Below the pieces are notes generated by a model. It saw only the letters and a program-made list of their open reading frames with translations, searched no databases and was not told the DNA's origin. A stretch of 54,202 bases of DNA from Gemmatimonadota bacterium. GTDB lineage: Bacteria; Gemmatimonadota; Gemmatimonadetes; Gemmatimonadales; Gemmatimonadaceae. The DNA lies in the NCBI GenBank assembly GCA_023249375.1, contig JAHFCT010000022.1, forward strand, positions 1 through 54,202, written 5' to 3'. Positions 18,201 to 25,977 of the stretch are shown here, one piece after another. The first letter of the stretch is position 1. Each line of letters starts with the position of its first letter. The translations under genes were made by a program, and so were the position numbers.

Positions 18201-18760
18201 TCGCCCGTGGTCTCCTCGAGGCGGCGCTCGGTGGAACGGCGCCGATCGCGGTACAGCCCCACGCCCGCCGCTTCCTCGAACAGTTCGCGGCGGTCGTCGG
18301 GGCGGTCGCTGAGCAGGGCGTCGATCATCTTGCTCTCGATCACCACGCCCACATCGGCGGCGAGGCCGGTGCCGCGGAGGAGATCGTGGATGTCGCGCAG
18401 GCGGCACGGCGTGCGGTTCAGCAGGTACTCGCTCTCCCCCGAGCGCGAGAGGCGGCGTGTGATCACCACCTCGCGATACGCGATGGGAAGCACGCCGTCT
18501 TCGTTGGAAAAGTGCAGCGAGACTTCGGCGATGTTGACCGGCTTGCGCGCCGACGAGCCCTGGAAGATGACCTCTTCCATCTTGGCGCCGCGCAGCAGCC
18601 GCGCGCGCTGCTCGCCGAGCACCCAGCGTACGGCGTCGGAGACGTTGGACTTGCCGCACCCGTTGGGACCGACGATCGCGGTCACGCCGGCGTCGAACGT
18701 CAGGTCCGTCGGATCTGCGAACGACTTGAAGCCGTGCAGCTCGAGTCTGGTCAATTGCAC
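15251..18760 (-). CDS. smc: Chromosome segregation SMC ATPase
   Basis: 1169 residues, standard bacterial SMC length. The N-terminal Walker A is GPNGCGKSN (31-39) in FDAGVTAIVGPNGCGKSNV. Long coiled coils rich in Ala/Arg/Glu flank a hinge near 500-640 (EGAVLGPLSDFIGADS onward). The C-terminal ABC signature LLSSGERALVALSLLFG and Walker B FCLLDEVDAPLDD close the ATPase. It condenses and segregates chromosomes with ScpA/ScpB, which are not in the window. GTG 18760 abuts the TAA of the upstream gene with no gap. Confidence 0.96.
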   Translation of the reverse strand: MQLTRLELHGFKSFADPTDLTFDAGVTAIVGPNGCGKSNVSDAVRWVLGEQRARLLRGAKMEEVIFQGSSARKPVNIAEVSLHFSNEDGVLPIAYREVVITRRLSRSGESEYLLNRTPCRLRDIHDLLRGTGLAADVGVVIESKMIDALLSDRPDDRRELFEEAAGVGLYRDRRRSTERRLEETTGDLARLDDLINEVGSQVRSLARQRKKAERHTDVMARRKSVELTLAEREMASWMDELARLDEELVALRERAPEGETRVLAAEAARDAAHAARAAADTSRQERTRVAMQLRESQQLLQREVAVAEERHQNAAQRRERAEQERSEGAAFGDRLRSEWENARAEEAKCEADVRDAAESLQRAVTAEEETRGFVAAARDALAQVETSVREVRDRIRRMELEREGAEREAGDIGQRIAVLGGERERLAEQRSLAEREFAAAAEALAIAQSAAGQATGALEEARAHARTFGEREAAARADVRRVEEEHTGLQGKLSALEGLERERVGLAPAAARLLREREQFGEGAVLGPLSDFIGADSAAAALVERFLGATVHAVVVRDRAVADAVRQWHARSTPGALLLLPLDALAMGDESPDADELAGRVQSEGPVRAWVRALLGKVHSVEDGTAFVDARGAVWLPGTGGGAGPLRRKAELFQLRADLQTIGSRREAAVAALQRVHADVVAAEAAAAAAAQADGLAQQAAQRAAALCADRERGVQRLQRDIADAEALAGRLAARQAELATRAADGAARIQEEGDTLAAAEQRSLEAREALAIAEARQDAARETRSAAQVTHAQSEARRQVATEREERLGFEQAGAAARLEALNQELAAIDAADDELARQMAAWREDLAGRTQHLVAAEQALEEAEAGVRTADAALGAAEHDLDATRRDVMAMAEALHHAELRHSELGGKRTAIRERLEAEWRKPLEELLADYVALEIDDEALRAEAEQLRAQLEALGPVNELAIEEHDEAGKRLDFLTTQRADLGDAQKALQQAIREIDTTAREMFLKTFAEVREHFRRIFMTLFGGGECDLRLENPELPLDCDIEIHASPRGKRTQRIHLLSSGERALVALSLLFGIFLTKPSPFCLLDEVDAPLDDQNVGRFVKMLNEFKVNTQFIVITHNPRTTTEAADAVYGVTMQEPGVSSLVSVRMKGQPVDEDVAEVAPAS

Positions 18761-20062
18761 TTAGAACGTTCTCCCGGTTCGGTACGCCAACTGCGGCGCG
18801 AGCCCGGCCGCGCGGAGATCCGCGTCGAGGGGCACCGCCGCAGCGGCCGTTTCAAAAGCGCCCGCGAACAGGCGCACGGTCCCATCATCCTGCACCAACG
18901 CATACGCCGGCACGCCGCGCGCGAGCAGCGCCGCGACGCGCGCGGGCGCCGCGCCGCGCGGCACGCCCGCTTCAAGCAACAACGAAAACGGCACTCGAAC
19001 CACCATGCCAGCATCGGACTTCAGCACGCCTTCCGCACGCAAGGCCGCCAGCATCGAGTCGGCGCCCACGCGATCCCGCCACGCACCGGCCCTCACCTTG
19101 TGCCAGCGCGTGCGCGCCGCACCCAGCAGCAGCGGCGAGACGGTCACGCCAGGCAGCGACGCGCCTCGTTCGCGCAGCCACAAATTTGCACCCGTGGCGG
19201 TGTTTGTCGCCACAAGTTCGACGGCGAATTCCGCGGCATTCGCGCTGTCCGGGGGATTGACAGGGTCGGGCACACGCACGGTGTCCGTCGCGGGAATCGC
19301 CGGGGCCGCCGTCACCGGCGACGGCACCGCGGTCTGCGCGCCGGGCGCCGCCTTCACGCGGTCTCTCGCGGTCTGCGTGGTCCCGCCAATCCATATCGAG
19401 GCAATCGCGATGATAATGGTGACCGCCAGCAGGGACGCCGACGCGACGCTAAACACGCTCCATGGCCGTCGCGACTGATGCTCGCCGGCCGACGCCGCGG
19501 GAGGCGGGGTTCGGTCGCCGACCTGTGCGAGCACACGCCACTCGAGCGGAATATTGGCATCGCCCACCGAGACCGCGCCGTCGGTCTGCACGACGAGCGC
19601 GGCGAGCGCCGGCGTCTCCGCACGCGCCACAAGCAGGAGAAGGGCACCAGCTTCGGCGAAGCCCGCCGCGAGGCGCTGCCAGCGATCGCTGCGCAGCACG
19701 TCTTCCGGCACGGTCGGCTCGCTGCCCGACGGAAGGATGAACAGCGACGGCGTGCCGTCGGCCGCCGGGCGCGCAATGGCGTTCAGCGAGATGCCGTAGA
19801 GGAAGCTGTCGGTGATGCCGTGCGCGTCACCGTCTCCCGCGAGCGCCACGAGCGCCGGCGCGCCGCCCGTGAGATCGGCCAGCGCCACGCGCCGCTCGAG
19901 CGACGCCACGCGCGCAATGCCCAGAGCCACGCGCGCCGCCGCGTCGGCGTCCGACGCGATGACCACCGCCGACGACACACTGCTGAACAGCGGGGCGAGG
20001 CGGCGGCCCTCCTCCTCCCAGGGATTGGGGACCGGCGGCGCGGGCCGCCGCCGGCCGATCAC
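18761..20062 (-). CDS. Single-pass membrane protein with SPOR-like C-terminus
   Basis: 433 residues. The N-terminal ~190 residues look like an alpha/beta ATPase-type fold without a P-loop (VVIASDADAAARVALGIARV, LFILPSGSEPTVPEDVL). One membrane segment follows (VFSVASASLLAVTIIIAIASIWIGG, about 200-225), then a Pro/Ala/Thr linker. The C-terminal periplasmic region (about 285-433) has the alternating pattern of SPOR domains (FAVELVATNTATGANLWLRE). SPOR domains bind denuded peptidoglycan at division sites. GTG 20062 overlaps the preceding gene's stop. The position between a SPOR lipoprotein and smc suggests an envelope-division link, which is inference. Confidence 0.6.
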   Translation of the reverse strand: MIGRRRPAPPVPNPWEEEGRRLAPLFSSVSSAVVIASDADAAARVALGIARVASLERRVALADLTGGAPALVALAGDGDAHGITDSFLYGISLNAIARPAADGTPSLFILPSGSEPTVPEDVLRSDRWQRLAAGFAEAGALLLLVARAETPALAALVVQTDGAVSVGDANIPLEWRVLAQVGDRTPPPAASAGEHQSRRPWSVFSVASASLLAVTIIIAIASIWIGGTTQTARDRVKAAPGAQTAVPSPVTAAPAIPATDTVRVPDPVNPPDSANAAEFAVELVATNTATGANLWLRERGASLPGVTVSPLLLGAARTRWHKVRAGAWRDRVGADSMLAALRAEGVLKSDAGMVVRVPFSLLLEAGVPRGAAPARVAALLARGVPAYALVQDDGTVRLFAGAFETAAAAVPLDADLRAAGLAPQLAYRTGRTF

Positions 20063-21531
20063 GGTGACGCCTCAAAGACCCAGTACGGAAGTCCGCTGCG
20101 CCGTCCCGCATCGTCGGCCGCGTCGCGCGTCGCGAACGGGCCGGCGACCACGCGATACACGGTGGTGCCATTGCGGTCGCTCGACTGCACGCGCGCGCTC
20201 GCGCCGTCCACGTGCACCGCGGCCGCCATCGACCGCGCGCGGCTCTCCGACAGCACGGCCGCAAAGCTCAGCATCCAACCGTGGCTCTTCAACTCGGCGC
20301 GCGCCGCGGCGGGCGGCACCGGGTTGATCACTTCGGCCGGCGGTTCCGGTGACTCGCTCACCGCCGCCAACGTGTCGGCGGCCAGTGAATCGGCGTCGGC
20401 AAAGGTCACGGGCTCGTCGAGCGTCGCCGAGCGCGGGCGGAAGCCGTTCCAGCGCACCATCGCCCAGACATCGGCCGCGCCGTTTGGCACGCGGGCGCGT
20501 TCGCGCTTCGTCTCGGCGTCCACGATCACCATCGCATTGTCCACGACGAGCGCCAGTCCGCCATCGGGCGCGACGAGCGGCAGGTCCGGACGCCACGCGG
20601 TCGCCACCGTGCTGATGGCGCGTTGCGTGCCAATCGCAATCACCTGCGCCGAATCGCCGCCCGCCGTGCGGGCAAGCAGATACTGGCCGTCGGGATCCAT
20701 GCGCAGCGCTATCGGCGCGCTCGACAGCGCAATCCGGTCGCGCACCGCGGCCTCGTAGCGATCGACGACATACAACGTGGGACTGTTCTTCACCGCGACA
20801 AACAACCGGTCGCCGCTCGGCGACACTTCTACCGCGCGAATGGCATCGCTGAACGAGACCGAGAGCGACGACTTCAGGTCGCGCGTGCGCAGTCCATCGA
20901 GACGGTCTCCGGTGGCGAAGTAGATGCGGTCGCCGACCACCGTGGGGACGACAAGGTCAGCGCCGCTCACGGTGGCGCTGTCGCTCACCTTGGTTTCCGG
21001 CGGATGCACCTTGCGAATGACCACCCGTCCGTCTTTGGTGTCGCTCAGGATCAGCAGCGCGCCGTCGGGGAGGGGGAGCAGCGTGCGCACCGGATCCGGC
21101 GGCCGGTAGCGCCACGTGGCGCTGCTCGTCAGCCGCACGATCTCGCCCGTGGGCGCTATGCCAAAGACCGCATAGCCGTCAGCCGACGCAATGGCGCGCA
21201 GGCGCTCCGATGTGGCAGGGGTGATGCGGCCCACGCGCAGGTCCACGCGCAACGGCACGCGCGCCGCATCGAGCATCACGACGATTCCCTGCTGCGCATC
21301 GAAGGCGATCGCGTCGGTGACCGCCGGCGCGCGCTGCGTCGACGCCCAGATGGAGCTGTCACGCCACCAGCGATACGCGCGCGCCGTGCCGCCGAGGCGC
21401 GGGAAGCGAAGGAGGATCGCATCCGGTCCCGCCGCGCCTGCCACCGCGCCGCCGGAAGCTACTCCCGCGTCAGGCGACCGCGAGCAGGCGGCGGCGAGGA
21501 CGACGGAGAGCAGCAAGGCGGCGCGGCGCAT
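20059..21531 (-). CDS. Lipoprotein with beta-propeller and C-terminal SPOR domain
   Basis: 490 residues from ATG 21531. A lipobox (LSVVLAAAC) predicts lipidation at the cysteine near residue 16. The middle is a beta-propeller of repeated strands (ADGYAVFGIAPTGEIVRL, DGALLILSDTKDGRVVIRKV, SGDRLFVAVKNSPTLYVVDR). The last ~70 residues (WMLSFAAVLSESRARSMAA to YRVVAGPFATRDAADDAGRR) match the SPOR consensus, with the strand-helix repeat and the conserved VVAGPF turn. It is likely an envelope protein that recognises septal peptidoglycan. It overlaps the next gene by 4 nt. Confidence 0.72.
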   Translation of the reverse strand: MRRAALLLSVVLAAACSRSPDAGVASGGAVAGAAGPDAILLRFPRLGGTARAYRWWRDSSIWASTQRAPAVTDAIAFDAQQGIVVMLDAARVPLRVDLRVGRITPATSERLRAIASADGYAVFGIAPTGEIVRLTSSATWRYRPPDPVRTLLPLPDGALLILSDTKDGRVVIRKVHPPETKVSDSATVSGADLVVPTVVGDRIYFATGDRLDGLRTRDLKSSLSVSFSDAIRAVEVSPSGDRLFVAVKNSPTLYVVDRYEAAVRDRIALSSAPIALRMDPDGQYLLARTAGGDSAQVIAIGTQRAISTVATAWRPDLPLVAPDGGLALVVDNAMVIVDAETKRERARVPNGAADVWAMVRWNGFRPRSATLDEPVTFADADSLAADTLAAVSESPEPPAEVINPVPPAAARAELKSHGWMLSFAAVLSESRARSMAAAVHVDGASARVQSSDRNGTTVYRVVAGPFATRDAADDAGRRSGLPYWVFEASP

Positions 21532-21579
21532 CAAACCAATTTGCGCGCGCGACGGGTGCAGGCGGTAGGGTGGTGGAGC

Positions 21580-21635
21580 GATTGAGGACCGGGATCACGG
21601 ATTGCGATTCGGGATTCCGTGATCCCTGTCGGCTA
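21580..21635. repeat. Dispersed palindromic repeat, copy 3 (short hairpin form)
   Basis: ATTGAGGACCGGGATCACGGA (21581-21601) pairs with TTCCGTGATCCCTGTC (21615-21630) across 13 nt. It is the same arm sequence as copies 1 and 4 but with the interior deleted. It lies in the 106-bp gap between two co-directional envelope genes. Confidence 0.7.
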
Positions 21636-21637
21636 TC

Positions 21638-24600
21638 TCAGAAACTCGGTCCCAACGTCCAGAACCAATATCCCTTCTTCGACGCGGCATCGAGCGGATA
21701 CGACTTATCAAGCCGCAGCACCGCGAAGTTGAAGAGATTGACGCGGATCCCGTAGCCGTAGCTGCGCAGCGGATAGCGCTGCGTGTTCCAGTCGTAGTTG
21801 GCCGGCCGCGTCGCCGAGATCGTCTGCCCCTTGCTCCACGCCATGCCGGCGTCGGCAAAGATCAGTCCGTCAATCGGAATGAACGAAATGGTGGTCTTTT
21901 TGTAGCGGAACGGCCGGAAGACGGGGAAGCGAAGCTCCACGTTGCCAAACGCCACGCGGCTGCCCAGCAGCTGCGTCGCCGAGCATTCGCCGGTGCCGCT
22001 CGCCGCGGTCTCGCACGAGTTGCTGTAGTAGTTCTCTCGGTCGTACCCTCGCACAAGGTCCGCCCGCCCGATGTATTTGGGGAACTGCGCCTCGCCAGGA
22101 CCCGCCGAGATGGCGGTCTGCACGCGCGTTGCCAGTGTGAGATAGCTGAACAGCAGCGCCTTGTAGTTGCGCCAGTCGACGTTGTAGTTGGTCCAGCTCA
22201 GGTTGCCCACCGCGTGTTCCACCTCAAAGCGGTAGCGCGTACCGAAAATCGGCCCGGTGTAGCCCATGATCGTGTTGTCGCTCACGAACGCGGCATATGG
22301 CGCCACGAAGTTGAGCGACGACAGGTTGATGATGCTGTCGATCATCGGCTGCGTGGAGTAGCCGTACGCGTAGTCCACGCCGTAGCTGATGAACATCAGC
22401 GACCGGTCGATGTTGTTCATGCTCATCCCGTACTCGAACCGCTTGAAACGGTTCAGCGGGTACAGGCCGGCGAGGAAGGCGGAGCGCTGGATGTAGCGCG
22501 CAATCGCCTGCTCCTGAATGGCCTGCGTGCTGCTCACCGGCGTCTGCCCCGCTGCGAGCAGGAAGAACGTCGGCTGCTGCTGCACGCCCGCGGTGTACTG
22601 GAAGCGGTTGCCCAGCGACGTGTATGCCGCAAACACCTGCGCCTCTTCAATGCGGCCGTTGATGCCGCCAGCCAGCGCCAACCGCTTGTTGCCCACCAAG
22701 TCGGAGAGCACGATGGCCGTGCCTCCGTACACGCCGCGGCCGTAGTTATCCTGCGCGTAGCCCACCTGCGGGCGCGCGATGTACTCGGGGCGCAGCGTGC
22801 CGGGATACCGGCTCGAGACGAACTTGGCGGTGTCGGGGAGGGCAAAGGCGGCGCTGTCGAGCAGGGACGCCACGGCCACGCCAAAGCCGGGCGTGCCGGC
22901 GTTGTCGGGAAGCTTGTCGGAAGAGCGCAAGCCGGATTCGCTGCGGTACACCGACTGGCGGCGCGGATCGCGTGTACTCGGCAGCTGCGGCATGCCCGGC
23001 ATCACGGTATCGCGTCCCGCCGCTGCCCTCGACACAATGGCGTTCACGTTCGCCTCGGCCGTCGCCCGCTCGCGCACACGGCGGATCGTGGCCGTGTCGG
23101 CTTCAGCGCGCGCCGGCGCCGCCGCCGCAACGACCTGCGGCTCGCGATACGCGTCGTGCTTGAGTGACCGCGGATTGGCCACCTGCCACACCGTGTAGCC
23201 GTTGCTCTCGAAGTACACGAAGGCCATGCGGTCGGCCTTGCTCGCCCACGTGAGCGCCGGGCTGTTCTCGGTGATCGCCTGCACGCCGCCCACCAAATGC
23301 GTCAGCTGGTAGTGCTGCTTGTCCCCGAAGTCGTAGAGGAAGACCTGCGGGATGCCCTCGCGATCCGAGATGAACGCCAGCGACTTGCCGTCCGGCGCCC
23401 ACTGCGGATTGAGGTTCTTGCCCGCCTGCCCGGGGAGCACCTCGATCTTTCCCGACTCGATGTCGAGCACGCTGATCTGCCACTTGCCGAACTTCATCAC
23501 CTCGAGCTGCGTCTGCGGCCCGCGCTCGCTGGCGAACGCGATCTTCTTGCCGTCGGGCGACCACGCCGGCATCAGGTCGCCGTACAGGTCGTTCGTCAGC
23601 TGGTGCAGATTCGTTCCGTCGGCGTTGATGATGTAGAGATCTGAAATGCCGCCGTTGTGCCCGCTGAAGACGAGCCGGCTGCCGTCCGGCGACCACGCCG
23701 CCCCCACCATCGCATCCAGCTTGGTGTCGAGACGCCGCACGATGCGTCGCGACTCCATGTCGAGCACGTAGATGACGTCGCGCCCGTTGCGCTGCGCGGT
23801 GAACGCCAGCTGCTTGCCGTCGGCCGAGAACGCGCTCTGCGAATACAGGAACCGCAGCTCCTCGAACTCGGGGTTGAGCGTGCTGTTGGTCAGCCGCTTC
23901 AGGCGCTTGCCAGTCTGCGCATCCGCGAGATACAGGTCGAGGAACACCTCGGCGCGCACCAGACTGCCGGTGGAGATGTACGCGATGTACTTGCCGTCGC
24001 TCGAGAGCGCGGGCGCCACGTACACGGGAATCACGCCGCCCGTCTTGCGCTCGGTCAGCAGCGACGTGGCGATCTTGCGCGGTCGGTCGAGCCGCCCCAC
24101 TTGCGGCAGGTACTGCGCCTCCATCGCGTCCTTCCAGTCGTTCCCCAACTCCTCGAACGACAGGCCCAGATGCCGCTTGAACGCGCGGTCGTGCCCAAGC
24201 GTCGGCGTCGACTGCATGATCTCGCCGATGATCTCGTCGCCCCAGCGCGAGCCCACGTAGCGCCACAGCGCCTCGCCGTAGCGATAGGGGAAGTACTCGT
24301 TCGACTTGCGCTCCAGATCCTCGATGGTCGGGAACTTGCCGCTCAGCGCCGCGTCGCGAATGATGCCGTCCGTCGCCGGATGGTTGGGCCCCATCGACAG
24401 ATACTCGGCCATGCCCTCGGCGAACCAGAGCGGCGGCTGGCGCTGCTGCAGCGTCTCCAGCCCCTGACCGGCGCGTCCGCGCGAGAAGATGTCGTACTGG
24501 AACTGGTGCACCATTTCGTGCGTGAGCACATGCTCGCTTTCACCAAGGTCGCCGGTGAAGAAGAACATGTTGCGCTGTCGCAGCGCGTCGGTGACGCCGC

Positions 24601-24922
24601 CCGTCCCCTCGCCCAGGTCGCCGAAGACGTTGTTCTGCCCGAACGCCCCGCGCGACGCGTAGACGATGATCGGCTTGCGCTCCTTGAACTGGTAGTTCAT
24701 CAGGCGCGACAGCCGCGCGTACGAGCGCTCGGCCAGGCTCCCGGCGACGCGCGCCATCTGCGCCTCTTCCGGGTAGTAGTGGATGTCGAAGTGCTCGGTC
24801 TTCAGCACCCGCCAGCTGAATTTCTGGAACTGGACCTGGTTCTGGCCGAAATACCCCTGCGCCCCAAGCGGGAGGGCGGTGCACAGCGCCATCAACAGGG
24901 TGGTCAGACGGACCTTCGACAT
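21638..24922 (-). CDS. Gluzincin-like protease + TolB-type propeller + outer-membrane barrel protein
   Basis: 1094 residues with a signal peptide (LTTLLMALCTALPLGAQ). Residues about 30-290 resemble a zinc metallopeptidase: HEMVHQFQ (HExxH at 135-139) and downstream glutamates in LWFAEGMAEY. A PD40/TolB-like propeller follows (AWSPDGSRLVFSGHNGG, AWSPDGKKIAFASERGP, QWAPDGKSLAFISDREG). From about 750 the sequence becomes amphipathic beta-strands with a LVRGYDRENYYS motif like the Omp85 barrel VRG(F/Y) loop. It ends in an aromatic residue (GYWFWTLGPSF), as outer-membrane barrels do. The start ATG follows GGGAG. Its role is unknown; it is probably outer-membrane anchored. Confidence 0.78.
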   Translation of the reverse strand: MSKVRLTTLLMALCTALPLGAQGYFGQNQVQFQKFSWRVLKTEHFDIHYYPEEAQMARVAGSLAERSYARLSRLMNYQFKERKPIIVYASRGAFGQNNVFGDLGEGTGGVTDALRQRNMFFFTGDLGESEHVLTHEMVHQFQYDIFSRGRAGQGLETLQQRQPPLWFAEGMAEYLSMGPNHPATDGIIRDAALSGKFPTIEDLERKSNEYFPYRYGEALWRYVGSRWGDEIIGEIMQSTPTLGHDRAFKRHLGLSFEELGNDWKDAMEAQYLPQVGRLDRPRKIATSLLTERKTGGVIPVYVAPALSSDGKYIAYISTGSLVRAEVFLDLYLADAQTGKRLKRLTNSTLNPEFEELRFLYSQSAFSADGKQLAFTAQRNGRDVIYVLDMESRRIVRRLDTKLDAMVGAAWSPDGSRLVFSGHNGGISDLYIINADGTNLHQLTNDLYGDLMPAWSPDGKKIAFASERGPQTQLEVMKFGKWQISVLDIESGKIEVLPGQAGKNLNPQWAPDGKSLAFISDREGIPQVFLYDFGDKQHYQLTHLVGGVQAITENSPALTWASKADRMAFVYFESNGYTVWQVANPRSLKHDAYREPQVVAAAAPARAEADTATIRRVRERATAEANVNAIVSRAAAGRDTVMPGMPQLPSTRDPRRQSVYRSESGLRSSDKLPDNAGTPGFGVAVASLLDSAAFALPDTAKFVSSRYPGTLRPEYIARPQVGYAQDNYGRGVYGGTAIVLSDLVGNKRLALAGGINGRIEEAQVFAAYTSLGNRFQYTAGVQQQPTFFLLAAGQTPVSSTQAIQEQAIARYIQRSAFLAGLYPLNRFKRFEYGMSMNNIDRSLMFISYGVDYAYGYSTQPMIDSIINLSSLNFVAPYAAFVSDNTIMGYTGPIFGTRYRFEVEHAVGNLSWTNYNVDWRNYKALLFSYLTLATRVQTAISAGPGEAQFPKYIGRADLVRGYDRENYYSNSCETAASGTGECSATQLLGSRVAFGNVELRFPVFRPFRYKKTTISFIPIDGLIFADAGMAWSKGQTISATRPANYDWNTQRYPLRSYGYGIRVNLFNFAVLRLDKSYPLDAASKKGYWFWTLGPSF

Positions 24923-24935
24923 CGCGGCTCCCGGC

Positions 24936-25301
24936 TCAGGAAGTGACGGCGACTGCGGGGGCGTCCCCCCACAAGCGCTCAATCTGGTAGTACGACCGCA
25001 TGGACGGGTGGAACACGTGCACCACAAAATCGACGAAGTCCACCAGGACCCAGCGGCCGGTCTCGGCGCCTTCGATGTGATACGCTTTCAGTCCCGCCTT
25101 CGCCATCCCCTCAACCACATGCTGCGCGACGCTTCGCACGTGCGTGTCCGATGTCCCGGTGGCGACGATGAAGAAGTCCGCCATGTCGGTGACGCCGTGC
25201 AGGTCGAGCAACAGGACGTCCTGCGCCTTGTTGTCAGCGCACAGCGTGGCCGCACGACGCGCGTGCTCGGCCACCTGTACGGGGGAAGCGGCGGGGGGCA
25301 T
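24936..25301 (-). CDS. rsfS: Ribosomal silencing factor RsfS
   Basis: 121 residues with the family core DVLLLDLHGVTDMADFFIVATGTSDTH, and the later AYHIEGAETGRWVLVDFVDFVVHVFHPSMR segment. RsfS binds ribosomal protein L14 and blocks subunit joining in stationary phase. It stands 13 nt upstream of the large barrel protein on the same strand. A perfect 10-bp palindrome, GTTCCGGAAC (25333-25342), lies about 30 nt before its start and could be a regulatory site. Confidence 0.92.
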   Translation of the reverse strand: MPPAASPVQVAEHARRAATLCADNKAQDVLLLDLHGVTDMADFFIVATGTSDTHVRSVAQHVVEGMAKAGLKAYHIEGAETGRWVLVDFVDFVVHVFHPSMRSYYQIERLWGDAPAVAVTS

Positions 25302-25463
25302 CTGATTAACGCAACACCTGACGGAGGAGAATGTTCCGGAACAAGCGAGAATCGCCAGCAGCGGCTGGACTCGAGGGTAATAGACAAACTACAAGGCGAA
25401 CGTGACCGCCGTCACCAGATCCGACACGCGAGTCGCGGCGCACCCTAGACGCCCATCTGCGAC

Positions 25464-25493
25464 AGGGGCCCGCCGCAACCGCGGCAGGCCCCC
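25464..25493 (-). terminator. Intrinsic-type terminator after rplI
   Basis: AGGGGCCCGCCGC (25464-25476), an AACC loop, then GCGGCAGGCCCCC (25481-25493). It is a 13-bp GC stem, 25 nt past the rplI stop on the minus strand. The T-run is poor. It ends the rpsF operon. Confidence 0.7.
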
Positions 25494-25518
25494 GTTCCGT
25501 TCCAGCACCACCGAACCA

Positions 25519-25962
25519 CTAGCCCTTGATGACCCACACCTTGATCTCGGGCTTCACGTCGGCGTGCAGGCGAATGCCGACCTTGTAGACGCCAAGCGCC
25601 TTGATTGGCTCGCCGAGATCGATCTGCCGCTTCTCGATCTTGATGCCCTGCGCCTCGAGCTGCGCGGCGATGTCGGCCGTCGTCACCGACCCAAACAGCT
25701 TGCCCTCTTCGCCCACGCGCGCGGCAAAGGTGAGCGAGATCGGCTCGATCTTGGCCGCAAACTCCTCAGCCGCCGAGCGGCGCGCGTTCTCCGCTGCCTC
25801 CAGGCTGGCCTTCTCCTGGGCGATGCGCTTCTTGTTGCCCGGCGTGGCCTCGTACGCGATGCCGCGCGGGAGCAGGAAGTTGCGCGCGTAGCCCGCCGAC
25901 ACCTTCACGATGTCGCCCGGATGCCCGAGCTTTTCCACCGCTTCTCGCAGAATGACTTCCAT
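25519..25962 (-). CDS. rplI: 50S ribosomal protein L9
   Basis: 147 residues from ATG 25962 (MEVILREAVEKLGHPGDIVKV). The N-terminal RNA-binding domain carries GYARNFLLPRGIAYEAT. A connecting helix rich in Ala/Glu leads to the C-terminal domain ending VGIRLHADVKPEIKVWVIKG. It is full length. It is last in the rpsF-rpsR-DUF2232-rplI operon, a widely conserved order. An in-frame TTG four codons upstream is less likely. Confidence 0.95.
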   Translation of the reverse strand: MEVILREAVEKLGHPGDIVKVSAGYARNFLLPRGIAYEATPGNKKRIAQEKASLEAAENARRSAAEEFAAKIEPISLTFAARVGEEGKLFGSVTTADIAAQLEAQGIKIEKRQIDLGEPIKALGVYKVGIRLHADVKPEIKVWVIKG

Positions 25963-25977
25963 CGGAAACCCCAACGT

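Noticed and set aside
17054-20758. 1234-codon plus-strand open frame
   Set aside because: It is antisense to smc and both SPOR genes. It is long only because high G+C third positions remove stops.
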